DNA of 64,000 nt from NCBI GenBank assembly GCA_028386065.3, contig JAKUCV010002334.1, forward strand, positions 1 through 64,000. The letters run 5' to 3'. Positions 43,671 to 53,461 of this stretch are shown in pieces (the first letter of the stretch is position 1; each line of letters opens with the position of its first letter). The DNA is from Turnera subulata. Taxonomy: Eukaryota; Streptophyta; Magnoliopsida; Malpighiales; Passifloraceae. The position numbers were made by a program, and so were the translations under genes. Below the pieces are notes generated by a model. It searched no databases and had not been told where the DNA came from. It was given only the letters and a program-made list of their open reading frames with translations.

Positions 43671-45230
43671 GTTTGTTGGTGTTTCTTTTTTTTTCAAATT
43701 TTTATATGTATATGTATGGGAATTTTTTTGATAATTCTATATGTATGGGATTAATAGAGAAGAATAAATAATTTTAAGAATTTTGTTTAGTATTTAGGGA
43801 TTTAAATATAATTATATATTTTTAAATTAATTTAGATAATAGGTAAAAAAATTATGGTGTAAAAACATTATATATGGGAAAAAAATTCTGAAGTGCAAGA
43901 TGTGTGAAAATTTAATTAAGAAATTAATTTAAGAATAAAGATTATAATTTTGGGCATTTTAACTAAAAAGTTAAAAAATGTGGGTTGGGACATTTTGTCG
44001 GGTTAACCGGTTGGAAGAAACGGGGTCGGGTGGAACTGATTTGGTTTTGGGGATAACCCTGACAGGTGGGACCACAAAGCTGACGTGGCACCGGAGAACT
44101 TGCCACGTCAGCAGTTTTGGCCGGAGCAACCAAAACTAACCAAACACTATGAACGGAGGGATGTAAACTAGCCAAAATCCTACATGGGGATGAAAACCAA
44201 CTTTGAAGCCTTACACAGGGACCAAAAAATGCTTTAATCCGTCTAAATTTTTATTTTTATTTATTCCATTTATAGAACTGTATAGGAGCTTTAGATGGAA
44301 CCCACATACCAGTGAAAGTTCCTGAAACTGCCAAGCCTAGATATCGGAACAGAAAAGGGGACATCACAACTAACGTTTTAGCAGCTTGTTCATAAAATAT
44401 GGATTTTATATTTGTACTTACGGGATGGGAAGGTTCAGCTGCTGATGGAAGGGTACTTAGAGATGCTGTGACTAGAGAAGATGGTTTGGAAGTTCCAAAT
44501 GGTAATTTCAAAGTTTTATATTATCCTGTTGTTTCCTGGTGCTTAGTTTGTATATTCTTCTAATTATGTCTTGATATAAATTAGGATGCTACTATTTGGT
44601 GGATGCTGGATATACAAATGGCAACGGATTTTTGGCTCCATTTAGAGGACAAAGGTATCATATTAATGAATGGAGGAGTGGTCGGCAACCAACAACATCG
44701 GAGGAATTTTTTAATATGAAGCATGCATCAGCCAGAAATGTCATTGAGAGATGCTTTGGAGTGCTAAAAAAGCGTTGGACAATTCTGAATCGGCCACTAG
44801 CATATCCGATCAAAATACAAAACAGAATTATACTAGCTTGTTGTCTCCTTCATAATTTCGTAAGGAAGACAATGGCAGTGGATCCTTTTGAAGTTGAAGA
44901 TGAGTTGAATGATTTGACCGGCCAAGAGGGTGAAAATGGTGAAATGATTAGAGTAGTGGAAACTTCTAACCAGTGGACTGAGTGGAGAAGAAATTTAGCT
45001 AATCAAATGTTCAACGAGTGGAAATCAAGTCAGTCAAACACGATTAGTGTTTGATAAATTATCGTATGCACTCTCTGTGCAATAATGTGAGAACCAATCT
45101 TCTCAATGTTAGCTTATTTCTTGCATTATAATCTATGGATTTGTGGAGTATATTCTGTCGGTATCCTGTTTGTATACATATTCTTTGTGTTTTGCTTACT
45201 CCTTATCTTACAAGTACGGGATGTCTCCAG

Positions 45231-45425
45231 GGAGAGTCTAGAGGAAGTCTACCAAAGGCCATTGTAAATGTGCAAATAAAGTGGCCAGCTGGTCCTGATC
45301 CTCCATATCTAGAGGCCCTCCATAAGTTTGTTTCTTGGATGCTTCAGCCGCAGGCATCAGTTCATTCTTGTATTGATGATATCATAATTCATGTTGACAA
45401 GTTTATCTCTATGTTTTCAAATTGA
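45231..45425 (+). pseudogene. captured C-terminal exon of a protein kinase (STK16-like)
   Basis: After an intact acceptor tctccag (45224-45230) the frame reads GESRGSLPKAIVNVQIKWPA, PPYLEALHKFVSWMLQPQ, then CIDDIIIHVDKFISMFSN and TGA. It resembles the end of the kinase C-lobe (subdomains X-XI and last helix) of plant STK16/NAK-type serine/threonine kinases as I remember them. The conserved Arg of subdomain XI is replaced (VHS). A 3'UTR-like sequence follows to about 45650. It sits between the transposase and the right TIR of the Harbinger element. Confidence 0.62.
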
Positions 45426-46057
45426 GATGATGCAGGAAGCAAATATCTTGATGGCAGTGCTCCTACAGACCTTCTATTTCATGAAATTGGGTTATATACT
45501 AGTGGTTGTTAATGCCCATAATAACTGGGGAGCAGTGTGGCAGTGATAGCAAACTGAAATTTTTTGTTGAAAGAGTTACTGAGACTCATTTTGGTTGTAG
45601 TGATTTGGTTTGCACCTGCAATTCTATCAGAAATGAATGACTTTTTAGTTTTTAAAAAAAAATATTGGGAAAATATTTTCCACAATATTTAGTGATATAT
45701 TTTCTTAAGGAAATAAATTATCGTATAAAAATTTAAGATAAAGATGTGAAACGTTAAATTTTTTTTCCAGAATATTGAACTCATTGAATTGAAATATTTA
45801 TTAGCTGATTTATATACAAAAATAAATTATAATATAAGAATTAAGAAATATAAATAAAATGAACATAGGGGTAGTTTGAACATTTTAGATTTTTTCCACA
45901 TCCATTGAGTTTGAACCAAACACATAATTTGGAATCCTAATCTAATTACATGTGAAATTAAAGATGTGTACCAAACATAGAGGAGTGGGAATCCAAAGCT
46001 TCACATACTAAGATTTGGATTCCCATTCCTATTCCAGCTTGAACCAAACATAGCCTA

Positions 46058-46428
46058 AGTATTAACTCTTACCACTTCTTATCATTCCTAAGTTATAGGA
46101 TCTTACTTTGTAGGATTTGTGTCTTATGTAAACTAGGACTACTTTTGCATTTATACTTGTACACAGCTACGATTATAATCAATACACACAGAATTCTCTC
46201 AATCCGAGTCTGTGCAGAGAGAGTGAGAGGAAAGAATAATTAATCTCTTGTTGAGATGAAGGAAAGATGCTTGGCATACAAGACTCCAATATCCTGCAGC
46301 TTTAAGCTAGGATTAGGGAAAAGATTTTTGACGTTTCTATCTGTGAGGCTCAAGAAGGCCCACCCACTACCTCCATACAAGGGAGACAATGCGGGGATCA
46401 GAGTGATAGTGTTGTGCCGTGTTCATTG
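46058..46428 (+). other. region between Harbinger end and L1 ORF1
   Basis: Probably holds the start of the L1 and its 5' UTR; I could not place the L1 5' end or a target-site duplication. No other gene seen. Confidence 0.4.
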
Positions 46429-46725
46429 ATGGCGGAGGGGAAATCAACGGCGGTTCATGTGCAGGAGGAAAGTTCAAAGTCAGGTAAGGGTGAGAGATCC
46501 AGCTCCAAGGACCCATTCGGGATTCTCGAGACAATAAAAAACCTTGATAAAGGCAAAAGAGTAACGAGGGATGCTGCGCATGCTTGTGAAGGGAGAAGCA
46601 TGCATTCCATGTCTAATGGCGCTATTGTCGGGGGGTTGGTTGAAGGATTTAGTGGTTTGGCGGCTGGCGTGTGTAAACCAAGAATGAATCGTAGAGAGGT
46701 GGGGTTAGGGATGGCAATTGGGTAG
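46429..46725 (+). pseudogene. L1 ORF1, first part (interrupted by hAT)
   Basis: Frame from ATG 46429 (MAEGKSTAVHVQEESSKSGK) rich in Ser/Lys/Gly, as in plant L1 ORF1 N-termini. Real ORF1 sequence ends at the hAT insertion point (46697/46705); the last codons run into the hAT end. The frame continues at 50479 with SKTNVNGRGGDGSARDWAV to a TGA near 50557. Confidence 0.65.
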
Positions 46726-46905
46726 GGTCGGGTAGGGTAAGTGTTACCCGGACCCGGACCCTTAATTAAACCGGGTAGGGTAAAACATAGACTGATTATA
46801 AATCGGGTAGGGTAAAATTTTATTTTTTTGCCCAACGGGTAATCGGGTCTGGGTAAGGGTATACCCGTTATACCCGTTAAGTAAAAATTAAGATTTATAT
46901 AAAAA
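46706..46905 (+). repeat. hAT subterminal GGGTA repeats, left
   Basis: Multiple cgggtagggta / tacccgtta motifs in both orientations, with a G-quadruplex-capable run at 46720-46737 (four GGG separated by TA, TC, TA). Confidence 0.8.
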
Positions 46906-47075
46906 AGAGAAAAATTAAGAACCCAATAATATAATCCAATTAATAAATAATCCATGAAATATGTTGAAGGTTGAAGCATAAGAATTTTTTTTAAAAAAAA
47001 GCAAGACCAAAAATTTAAAGTGCGTGTAACAATTCACAACTAAAACTTAAAATCCAAAAAACATCCCAACAAGCA

Positions 47076-49458
47076 TTAATCTTCGTCATCTTCTTCATCG
47101 GTGATTCCTATACAATTAAAAAGAATATAATGTCATTAAAAAATAATATAAAAATAAGAATTTTTTAATAAATTTAAATGTAAATTAAGATTAAATACCT
47201 GATTGTTCATCAATGTCGTTATCATCAAAAATTGTAGAATACTCTACTGCTCCTTCAAGTTAAACAAAAAAAACGTTATAATGACCCATCATACTAATAG
47301 TTAAAAAAAGTGATAACAAAAATTTTAATTATCAATAATATAAATTTCTTTACCTTTATCCTCAGCAACCCATAACCAATTTTGAGTGCACATCAAAGCT
47401 TCCACAGTTTGAGTTGTAAGTCTACTCCGATGTGGATTCACCAATCTACCACCGGTACTAAAAGCAGATTCTGAAGCAACAGTGGACACAGGAATTGCTA
47501 ATATATCTCTAGCAATAGCTTTCAATGTTGGATATTTAACCCCTTGGACTTTCCACCAAGTAAGTATATCAAAGTTCTCACTCCGAGGTAAAACTTCCTC
47601 CTCCAAATATAAATCTAACTCTGTCTTTGCTTGAGAAGTTTTCTGTTTCTTCAGTTGCATCACATAACTATCATAACGACTCATAGAAGAATTACTAGGC
47701 TGCATACTTAATGGTTGATTACTTTTGTCCACAGAGGTACTAGAGCAACCGGTTTTTGAGCCATATACACCCACCAATTCATAACAAACTTGACGAACTT
47801 TATTAAGCTCCACCTCAGATTCATTCCCATACATAGTAGGAAAGTAAAATTGCAACAGTGTCATTTTGTATTGTGGATCAAGAACAGCAGCAACTCCCAT
47901 AATAATATTGATGACATCCCAATATTTATCAAACTTCATCAACATACTATGAGCCATAGATGCCTCTAATCTGTCAATACTTCCAAGCCATTCACCTAAT
48001 GCCAACTTGATTTCACAAATCTTAGGAAAATAGACATTAGCAGTGGGGTATTTTCTACCACTAAAAAGTTCAGTAACATCATTAAAAATTTTAAGCTTAT
48101 CACAAACTTTCTGAGCAAACTCCCATTGATCAATAGTAGGCACCATATCCTGCTTGTATTTCTTATCTGCATGTACAAGCCTTGCAAAAGCATCCCTATA
48201 TAACAATGCAGTTTCCAACATATTGTAAGTTGAGTTCCACCTAGTAGGACAATCAAGAGCCAATTGCTTTGTATATGAATTTTTCATCCTAACCACTGTC
48301 TCCTCAAACTTTTCCTTCCTTTTAGGAGTTGCTACCCAAAATGCAATACTCATCCGAATTTTCTCAATGCATTGCTTTATCACATCTAATCCATCTTGCA
48401 CTATCAAATTCAGTATATGTGCACAACAACGCATATGCAAAATTTCCCCATTCATCAACAAACCACTGTTTTCCATCTTTTCTCTCATTATATCTATCAT
48501 TCCATCATTTGAACTACAATTATCAACCGTTATAGTTGACAATTTTGTGTCAATGTTCCAATCTAATAATGTCTTCATTAAGATATCTGAAAGTGTTTCC
48601 TTTGTGTGTGGGCAGGGAACATAGACAAACCTAATCACATGCATATTAACAACTATATTAGCATGTAATAACAACACAAGATTATAAGCAATATTAATTA
48701 ATTATGATAAAAATTAGAGAGTACCTTAAAATGCGATTTTGGAGTACCCAATTGTTGTCTATAAAATGTGCTGTTACAGCCATATATCCCTTCCTTTGAT
48801 GCTGAGCTGTCCACATATCTGTGGTGATTGCTACTCGACTATCATTATTCTCCAACATCTTGCGAACCGCATCTTTTTCAGCTATATATATCTTCATGAT
48901 ATCGGCCTTTGTTGTATTTCTTGTTGGAACTTTGAACATTGGTGCAAGAGCTTGTGAATATCTTCTAAATGCAATCTGATCCACTAGAGAAAGAGGATGT
49001 TCATGCATTATAATCATGCAAGCAAGCTCTCTCCTAGCCTTCTCTGGGTCAAAAGAGCAACTAGTCATCTCGCCACCATTATTCCCTTTAAAACTGCCAG
49101 TAATGAATTTCTGCTTCATTGTTACTAAATTTCTTCTTGGACATGACTTCACATGTTTTCCTAAATGTGATGTTCCATAAGTGCTTGAGCCAGAAAGGAA
49201 TCTATTGCAGTATTTGCACTTTGCCTTCAGTTTTCCATTCACCATAACTCTCTTAAAATGGTTCCACACCTCACTCTTTAATCTCTCATTGGGAATATCT
49301 GTCCTAATTCCTTTTTCAGCAGCAGGTGACCGTTGTCCTTCGGGGAGTACAATATCTTGTCCAGACTGCAATGGAGATGCTTCATTTTGGATAGGTAGAA
49401 TTAAAGTTCCATGTTGTGATCCCAAGGATGAGATGTTATTGTCTTCTTGGATTGACAT
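47076..49458 (-). CDS. hAT transposase (zf-BED, hAT C-terminal dimerization domain)
   Basis: Minus-strand exons 49458-48725, 48630-47354, 47252-47199 and 47107-47076: 2097 nt, 698 residues, frame kept across all three GT-AG introns (AAG|gtactc ... gattag|G; AAAG|gtaaag ... ttgaag|GA; TCAG|gtattt ... tatag|GA). BED zinc finger at residues 62-108 (C81, C84, H102, C106; EVWNHFKRVMVNGKLKAKC). RNase H-fold core: D in TTDMWTAQ, D in TVDNCSSND, E in VASESAFST. Dimerization region near residues 580-662 (LDLYLEEEVLP, WWKVQGVKYPTL, LVNPHRSRL, EALMCTQNWLW). An acidic tail GITDEEDDED closes it. The start is the first Met after a ctttcag acceptor. It cuts the element out and reinserts it with 8-bp duplications. 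Looks functional. Confidence 0.93.
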
Positions 49459-49822
49459 ATTAACCTGAAAGATCAAAGAAGAAAAAATATACCCAATTAA
49501 TTAATACTTTCTAAAAGCATAAGTTACATTAGTACCCACCGTAAGACATGTCACATATTACTCAGCAAACTGAATTGATTTAAAAGTACAGTAGATGCCA
49601 CAAAATAAAATTGCATACCAGATTAGTGTTTACCAATAGAAAATAAAATAAATCAATATAAAATAATGGTTGGATTCGAATTCCAAAGCACCAGCCAAAT
49701 TCGTGAGTTTATATCACGATTATATACTCACAATTATATATATATATATTGATACTAATCATGAGTGTTATATTGTTGATGAATGAGCAAAAGAATACTG
49801 CGTATGAAACACGTTACGACTT

Positions 49823-49864
49823 ACGAGCATAGGTATTTTCTTTTTTTGTCGAACGAGCACAGGT
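49823..49864 (-). mobile_element. micro-retroposition scar inside the hAT
   Basis: acgagcataggt (49823-49834) and acgagcacaggt (49853-49864), 11 of 12 identical, flank an insert ending ttttttgtcga, which reads tcgac-A(7) on the minus strand. Confidence 0.6.
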
Positions 49865-50274
49865 GTTAAGTACCTATTTCCTAAGCCATCACATGAATGA
49901 AAATTACACATGACTGCGCCTAGTATATTTACTTTTTACGAATACTATTACTAATTCAATTAGTCTGAGTATTCAATCAACACTATAAACAAGAGCAGGT
50001 TACTTTTTCAATAAAAAGATACCGATTACCCAAAAAAATTAATAGAAAAAAGTGCAAGGAGAGCAATCAGAAATAAAGAAATAATTAATTTTGATTTCTT
50101 ACCAGTTACCGGTTACCACCAATGGATTAGGAGGAAGAAACAATTTGAGAATTGAGAGAGATGCTTCAACCCTAGAGTGCTGTCGCGCCGCCCAAAAAAA
50201 GCAAGTGTGAAGAGAATTAAAAAATAAAAGAAAGTTAGCTTTATTTTTTCAAGAAGGGTAATGGATTTTAGGGT

Positions 50275-50470
50275 ATTATAATGGGCCGGGTCTAACGGGT
50301 AGGGTAGAACCTAGACCCATACCCATACCCAGACCCTACCCAGACCCGGTCAACTCGGGTCCGGGTATTACCCTACCCTCTTTTTACCCAGTCAAAGTCG
50401 GGTAATACCCTACCCATACAAACGGGTCTCGGGTGGGTATCGGGTAGACCCGGAAAAATTGCCATCCCTA
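50275..50470 (+). repeat. hAT subterminal GGGTA/TACCC repeats, right
   Basis: gggccgggtctaacgggtag, tacccataccc, cgggtattaccctaccc and similar, the mirror of the left cluster. Confidence 0.8.
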
Positions 50471-50707
50471 GGTGGGGTGTAGTAAGACTAATGTGAATGG
50501 GAGGGGAGGAGATGGGTCAGCTAGAGATTGGGCTGTCCAAAAGCTTACCTTGTCATGAGTTGGGTCTGGGTCCTATAGGGCCCATGAGTGAGACTCCTTT
50601 ATCCAAGAGTGAAAGTGAAACTTATACTGACCACGTGAGCCCCAACAGCGACAGAGCAGGAGGATGCTACACCGTTTCAGGGGAATGAGTCTATTCATGT
50701 TGTATCG

Positions 50708-51080
50708 ATGCCATCTCAATCGGGTGGGAAAATCAATTCATTGAAAGATTTGATAAACAGACTTGCCGACATCTTGGGTAAGGCGAAGGCTAACAGAACC
50801 TCAAAGTGGAAACGGAAGAAGAAATTAACCATTACGGGATCCATTAGGTCTCTAAAGTCTGGTGATAGTTCTACCCAAGACACAGAGATTGGGGTGGGCA
50901 ACAGGAGAGCACTGAAAAGTATTAAGGAAGAAGAGGCTCGGGTGGCGGCACTGAGGACGCAAGATCCAGAAGACAATTGATATTGGAAGAGTTTTGGGTC
51001 TGGACGAAGAGGATTCACAGGTCAAACTTGCCCACGTAGTGGAGGACCTCGTCAACAAAGAATGTGAAGAGTGGGCCAAA
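50708..51080 (+). pseudogene. L1 ORF1 end / inter-ORF region
   Basis: Basic and charged frame (KANRTSKWKRKKKLTITGSI ... EEEARVAAL) typical of the region before L1 ORF2. Stops break it; no zinc knuckle seen. Confidence 0.5.
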
Positions 51081-51154
51081 ACCCACCCTGTGATTGAAGG
51101 TTAGTGCCTATGTGTGTGGTTGTAAGGTGTTTTCTATTAGTAATAATGTTTTGT

Positions 51155-51962
51155 ATGGTTGCTTGGAATGTGAGGGGCATCGGTTCTCTTTCAAAACAAG
51201 ATATGATCTGGGAGCTGTAGAAGAGAGTCTGCAAAATTAATTTTTCTTTGTGAAACAAAATCTTCCGGTTGGTCTTAGGTGGAGTTTAGCAGAGTTTGGG
51301 GCAGGGGGCAGTTTGGTTATGTTGAAGTCGGGGCTGTTGGTGCCTCTGGGGCTATTGCTATGTTGTGGGATCTCTCCTTCTTCTCTTGTCACAGGGTTGA
51401 AACAAGTGCGAATTGGATTGCTGTAGAGGGAGTTTTTACAGGAGGGCGCAGTATATCAGTCTGTGGCCTGTACAGCCCATCTTCTATCGAGGGCAGAGCG
51501 GATCTGTGGGATGAGCTGAACCTTGTGTTGAGGGGCTTCTTGGCCCCATACTGTGTCATTGGGGACTTTAATGAAACCCTTTATCCAGAGGATCGATTGA
51601 GTGGTCGGGTATGTGTGCGTGGCGCCAGAGCTTTGGCAGATTTTATTTCTTCTCTACAACTGTGTGAGGTTGAACTACAGGGACGAAGGTTTACGTGGGG
51701 AAATTCGTTGGCTGCAAGTAAGATTGATAGGGCGTTTTTCGACCTTGTGTGGCTTACCATGTTTCCGTCTATCAGGTTGAAGTCGGGTAGGAAGGGAGGG
51801 TCTGATCACTGCCCCATTATTCTCGCTCAAATCGAGTGTAATTGGGGACCGAGACCATTCCGATTCCTTAACTGCTGGCTATTATGCAGAGAATTTGGTG
51901 GGGTGTTGAGTAGAATATGGAAAGAGGCCTGTCAGAAATTCCCTGGAGATTCTGCTTACTAA
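51155..51962 (+). pseudogene. L1 ORF2: apurinic endonuclease domain
   Basis: ATG 51155: MVAWNVRGIGSLSKQD. The frame is lost at TAG 51219 and regained at 51243 (FLCETKSSG, the ETK catalytic motif). Then GAIAMLWD, CGLYSPSS, YCVIGDFNETLYP, GRRFTWGN, KIDRAFFD and GGSDHCPI, the EEP-nuclease motifs N, E, D-N and S-D-H. It nicks target DNA for target-primed reverse transcription. Confidence 0.88.
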
Positions 51963-53446
51963 AGAAGCTTGGGTTCGTTAAGCAAGCTCTCAGGACTTGG
52001 AACTCGAGCAGCTTCGGCAATATAGACTCAGCTATTGAGGAACTAATCAGGAACATTGATTCTTTCGATCTGATTACAGAACACAGAATTTTGACGGTGG
52101 ATGAAAGACATCAGTTGGGGTGTTGGAAAAGTGAGTTGATAATGAGGCAAAGGCAGCAAGAATGCATCTGGAGGCAAAAATCTAGAGCTACGTGGTTAAG
52201 GTTAGGTGGTAAGAACACAAAGTTCTTTCATCTAACGGCTTGCAATAGAGGAAGGAGGAATTCCTTCCTCAAGATATTAGCTGGTGGTGTCTTGTTAGAG
52301 GAACCGGAGGCTATAAAATTGGCAGCAAAGAATTTTTTTAGTGATTTGTTTCGACCCTTGCTGTATAAGCGGTTTAGAAATGGATCGCTACAATTTAAGA
52401 GGCTGAATGCATGCCAATAAATGTGCTGGAGAAACCTTTTTCGAAGGAGGAAATTAAAAAAGCCATCTGGAATTGTGATGGTGACAAAGCGCCGGGTCCG
52501 GACGGCTTCACCTTTTCGTTTTACCGAAAGGTTTGGGAGCTGATCAGCGATGACTTGGTGGACATCTTCAATGAGTTCTACCGATCTGGTAGTCTTCCTA
52601 AAGGTATTAACTATGCCTTTCTTACTTTAATTCCCAAGAAAACAGAAGCCTTATCCTTTGATGAGTTTAGGCCTATTAGTCTTATCCATGGCGTATACAA
52701 AATTGTTGCCAAGGTGCTGATGGAACGTATGAAATGGCGATGCAGTCAGTAGTAAGCGACAATCAGTTTGCTTTTATTGATGGGCGTTTTATTTTGGACT
52801 GTGTGTTTATGGTCTCGGAATTGATTCACTTATTCAAGAAGATAAAGAGGAGGGCTGTGTTGTAGAAAATCAACTTTCAAAAGTCATATGATTCGCTATC
52901 GTGGGAATTCTTGATGGATACCATGGAGTCCATGGGTTTTGGAGGAAGATGGAGGAATTGGATTTGGAATTGCGTGAGTAACAGCCAATTAAATGTGTTG
53001 ATTAATGGAGCACCGTCCGGGGAATTCAGAACCTTTAAGGGTCTTAAGCAAGGTGACCCGCTCTCTCCCTCTTTATTCAATTTGGTTGCTGAAGGACTAA
53101 CAGTGTTGGTTCATCAAGCTATTTCAAAAGGTGTGGTGCAGGATTTGGAGTTAAACCACTTGGTGCCAATTGTGCTACAATTTACAGACGATACCTTGTT
53201 TGTTGCCCCGGATGATTTGGAATCTCTTTTGAACCTGAAATGGTCTCTTAGGTGCTTCGAGGCTATGTTCGGTCTACATATCAACTTCTACAAAAGTACT
53301 GTTTTGGTGTCAATGTTTCTGACAATCGTATTGATCATATCGCTGGATGTTTGCAAAGCCGAAAAGAAAAGTTACCTGTTACATACTTGGGCTTGCCGAT
53401 TGGTGCTAATATGAAGAGAGCTAAGGATTGGGATCTGGTGATATAG
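51963..53446 (+). pseudogene. L1 ORF2: reverse transcriptase
   Basis: In several frames: SKEEIKKAIWNCDGDKAPGP (52441), FRPISLIHGVYKIVAKVL (52670), GLKQGDPLSPSLFNLVAEGL (53040), then the active site as FTDDTLFV (about 53179) where plant L1s have F/YADD: Ala to Thr, a G-to-A change in the codon. The QKSYDSLSW block has a stop. Frameshifts near 52410, 52750, 52900 and 53300. Dead RT. Confidence 0.9.
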
Positions 53447-53461
53447 CGGATCGGGACTCGG

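Larger units (their letters stand above)
42115..44240. mobile_element. non-autonomous MULE (Pack-MULE candidate) with long TIRs
   Basis: Starts ggattaaagcgttttttggt and ends with the inverted counterpart accaaaaaatgctttaatcc. Inverted repeats extend for about 390 bp (42115-42500 and 43850-44240). The flanks carry a perfect 10-bp duplication gtctaaattt (42105-42114, 44241-44250). Long TIRs with a 9-11 bp duplication indicate Mutator. The interior holds a 230-bp T/C-rich low-complexity tract (42518-42755) and about 900 bp of GC-rich sequence (42770-43670), very unlike the TIRs, as in Pack-MULEs that carry gene pieces. No Mutator transposase. Confidence 0.88.
41533..45054 (+). pseudogene. PIF/Harbinger transposase (DDE_Tnp_4), three exons, MULE in intron 1
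   Basis: Exons 41533-42054, 44276-44501 and 44585-45054. Splice sites: TTCAAG|gtattt and tttatag|AAC; AATG|gtaatt and aattag|GA. Exon 1 has a helical N-terminal region (SCFELLRMDRFTFTRLCDLL, KVDEQVAMFLIILGHHYKN). The catalytic triad is D in [13 protein letters not shown] in YYLVDAGYTNGNG and E in ARNVIERCFGVLKKRW. Nuclease that would cut and join Harbinger ends. Two nonsense codons kill it: TAA 41554-41556 soon after the ATG, and TAA 44393-44395 after LAACS. Intron 1 has grown to 2.2 kb because a MULE inserted into it; splice sites survive. The start is chosen as the in-frame ATG after a cag acceptor (41521-41523). Confidence 0.9.
39950..46055 (+). mobile_element. PIF/Harbinger DNA transposon carrying host gene fragments
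   Basis: Left end GGCTATGTTTGGT, then GAATAGGAATGGGAAT; the right end read backwards is GGCTATGTTTGGT, then GAATAGGAATGGGAAT. Inverted repeats of about 45 bp are flanked by TAA on both sides (39947-39949, 46056-46058), the 3-bp target of PIF/Harbinger. It encodes a broken DDE transposase in three exons and carries captured host exons at both ends. A 2126-bp MULE is nested in a transposase intron; without it the element would be about 3.97 kb. The second PIF protein (Myb-like ORF) was not seen. Confidence 0.93.
46706..50470 (-). mobile_element. hAT (Ac/Tip100-type) transposon, apparently intact
   Basis: Ends TAGGGATGGCAATT ... AATTGCCATCCCTA (inner bases diverge), flanked by the perfect 8-bp duplication ggtggggt (46698-46705, 50471-50478). 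3765 bp. Both subterminal regions are crowded with GGGTA/TACCC repeats, the usual kind of hAT transposase-binding clusters. It encodes a full-length 698-residue transposase in four exons with no stop. This is the only element in the window I would call potentially autonomous. Confidence 0.95.

Noticed and set aside
43173..43754. 193-codon frame in the GC-rich part of the MULE
   Set aside because: Several overlapping frames on both strands, none with recognisable features; GC-rich DNA has few stops by chance.
39880..46095. Weak inverted similarity of the two flanks of the Harbinger element (gaatgata ... tatcattcc)
   Set aside because: Too imperfect to claim that Harbinger inserted into another foldback element.
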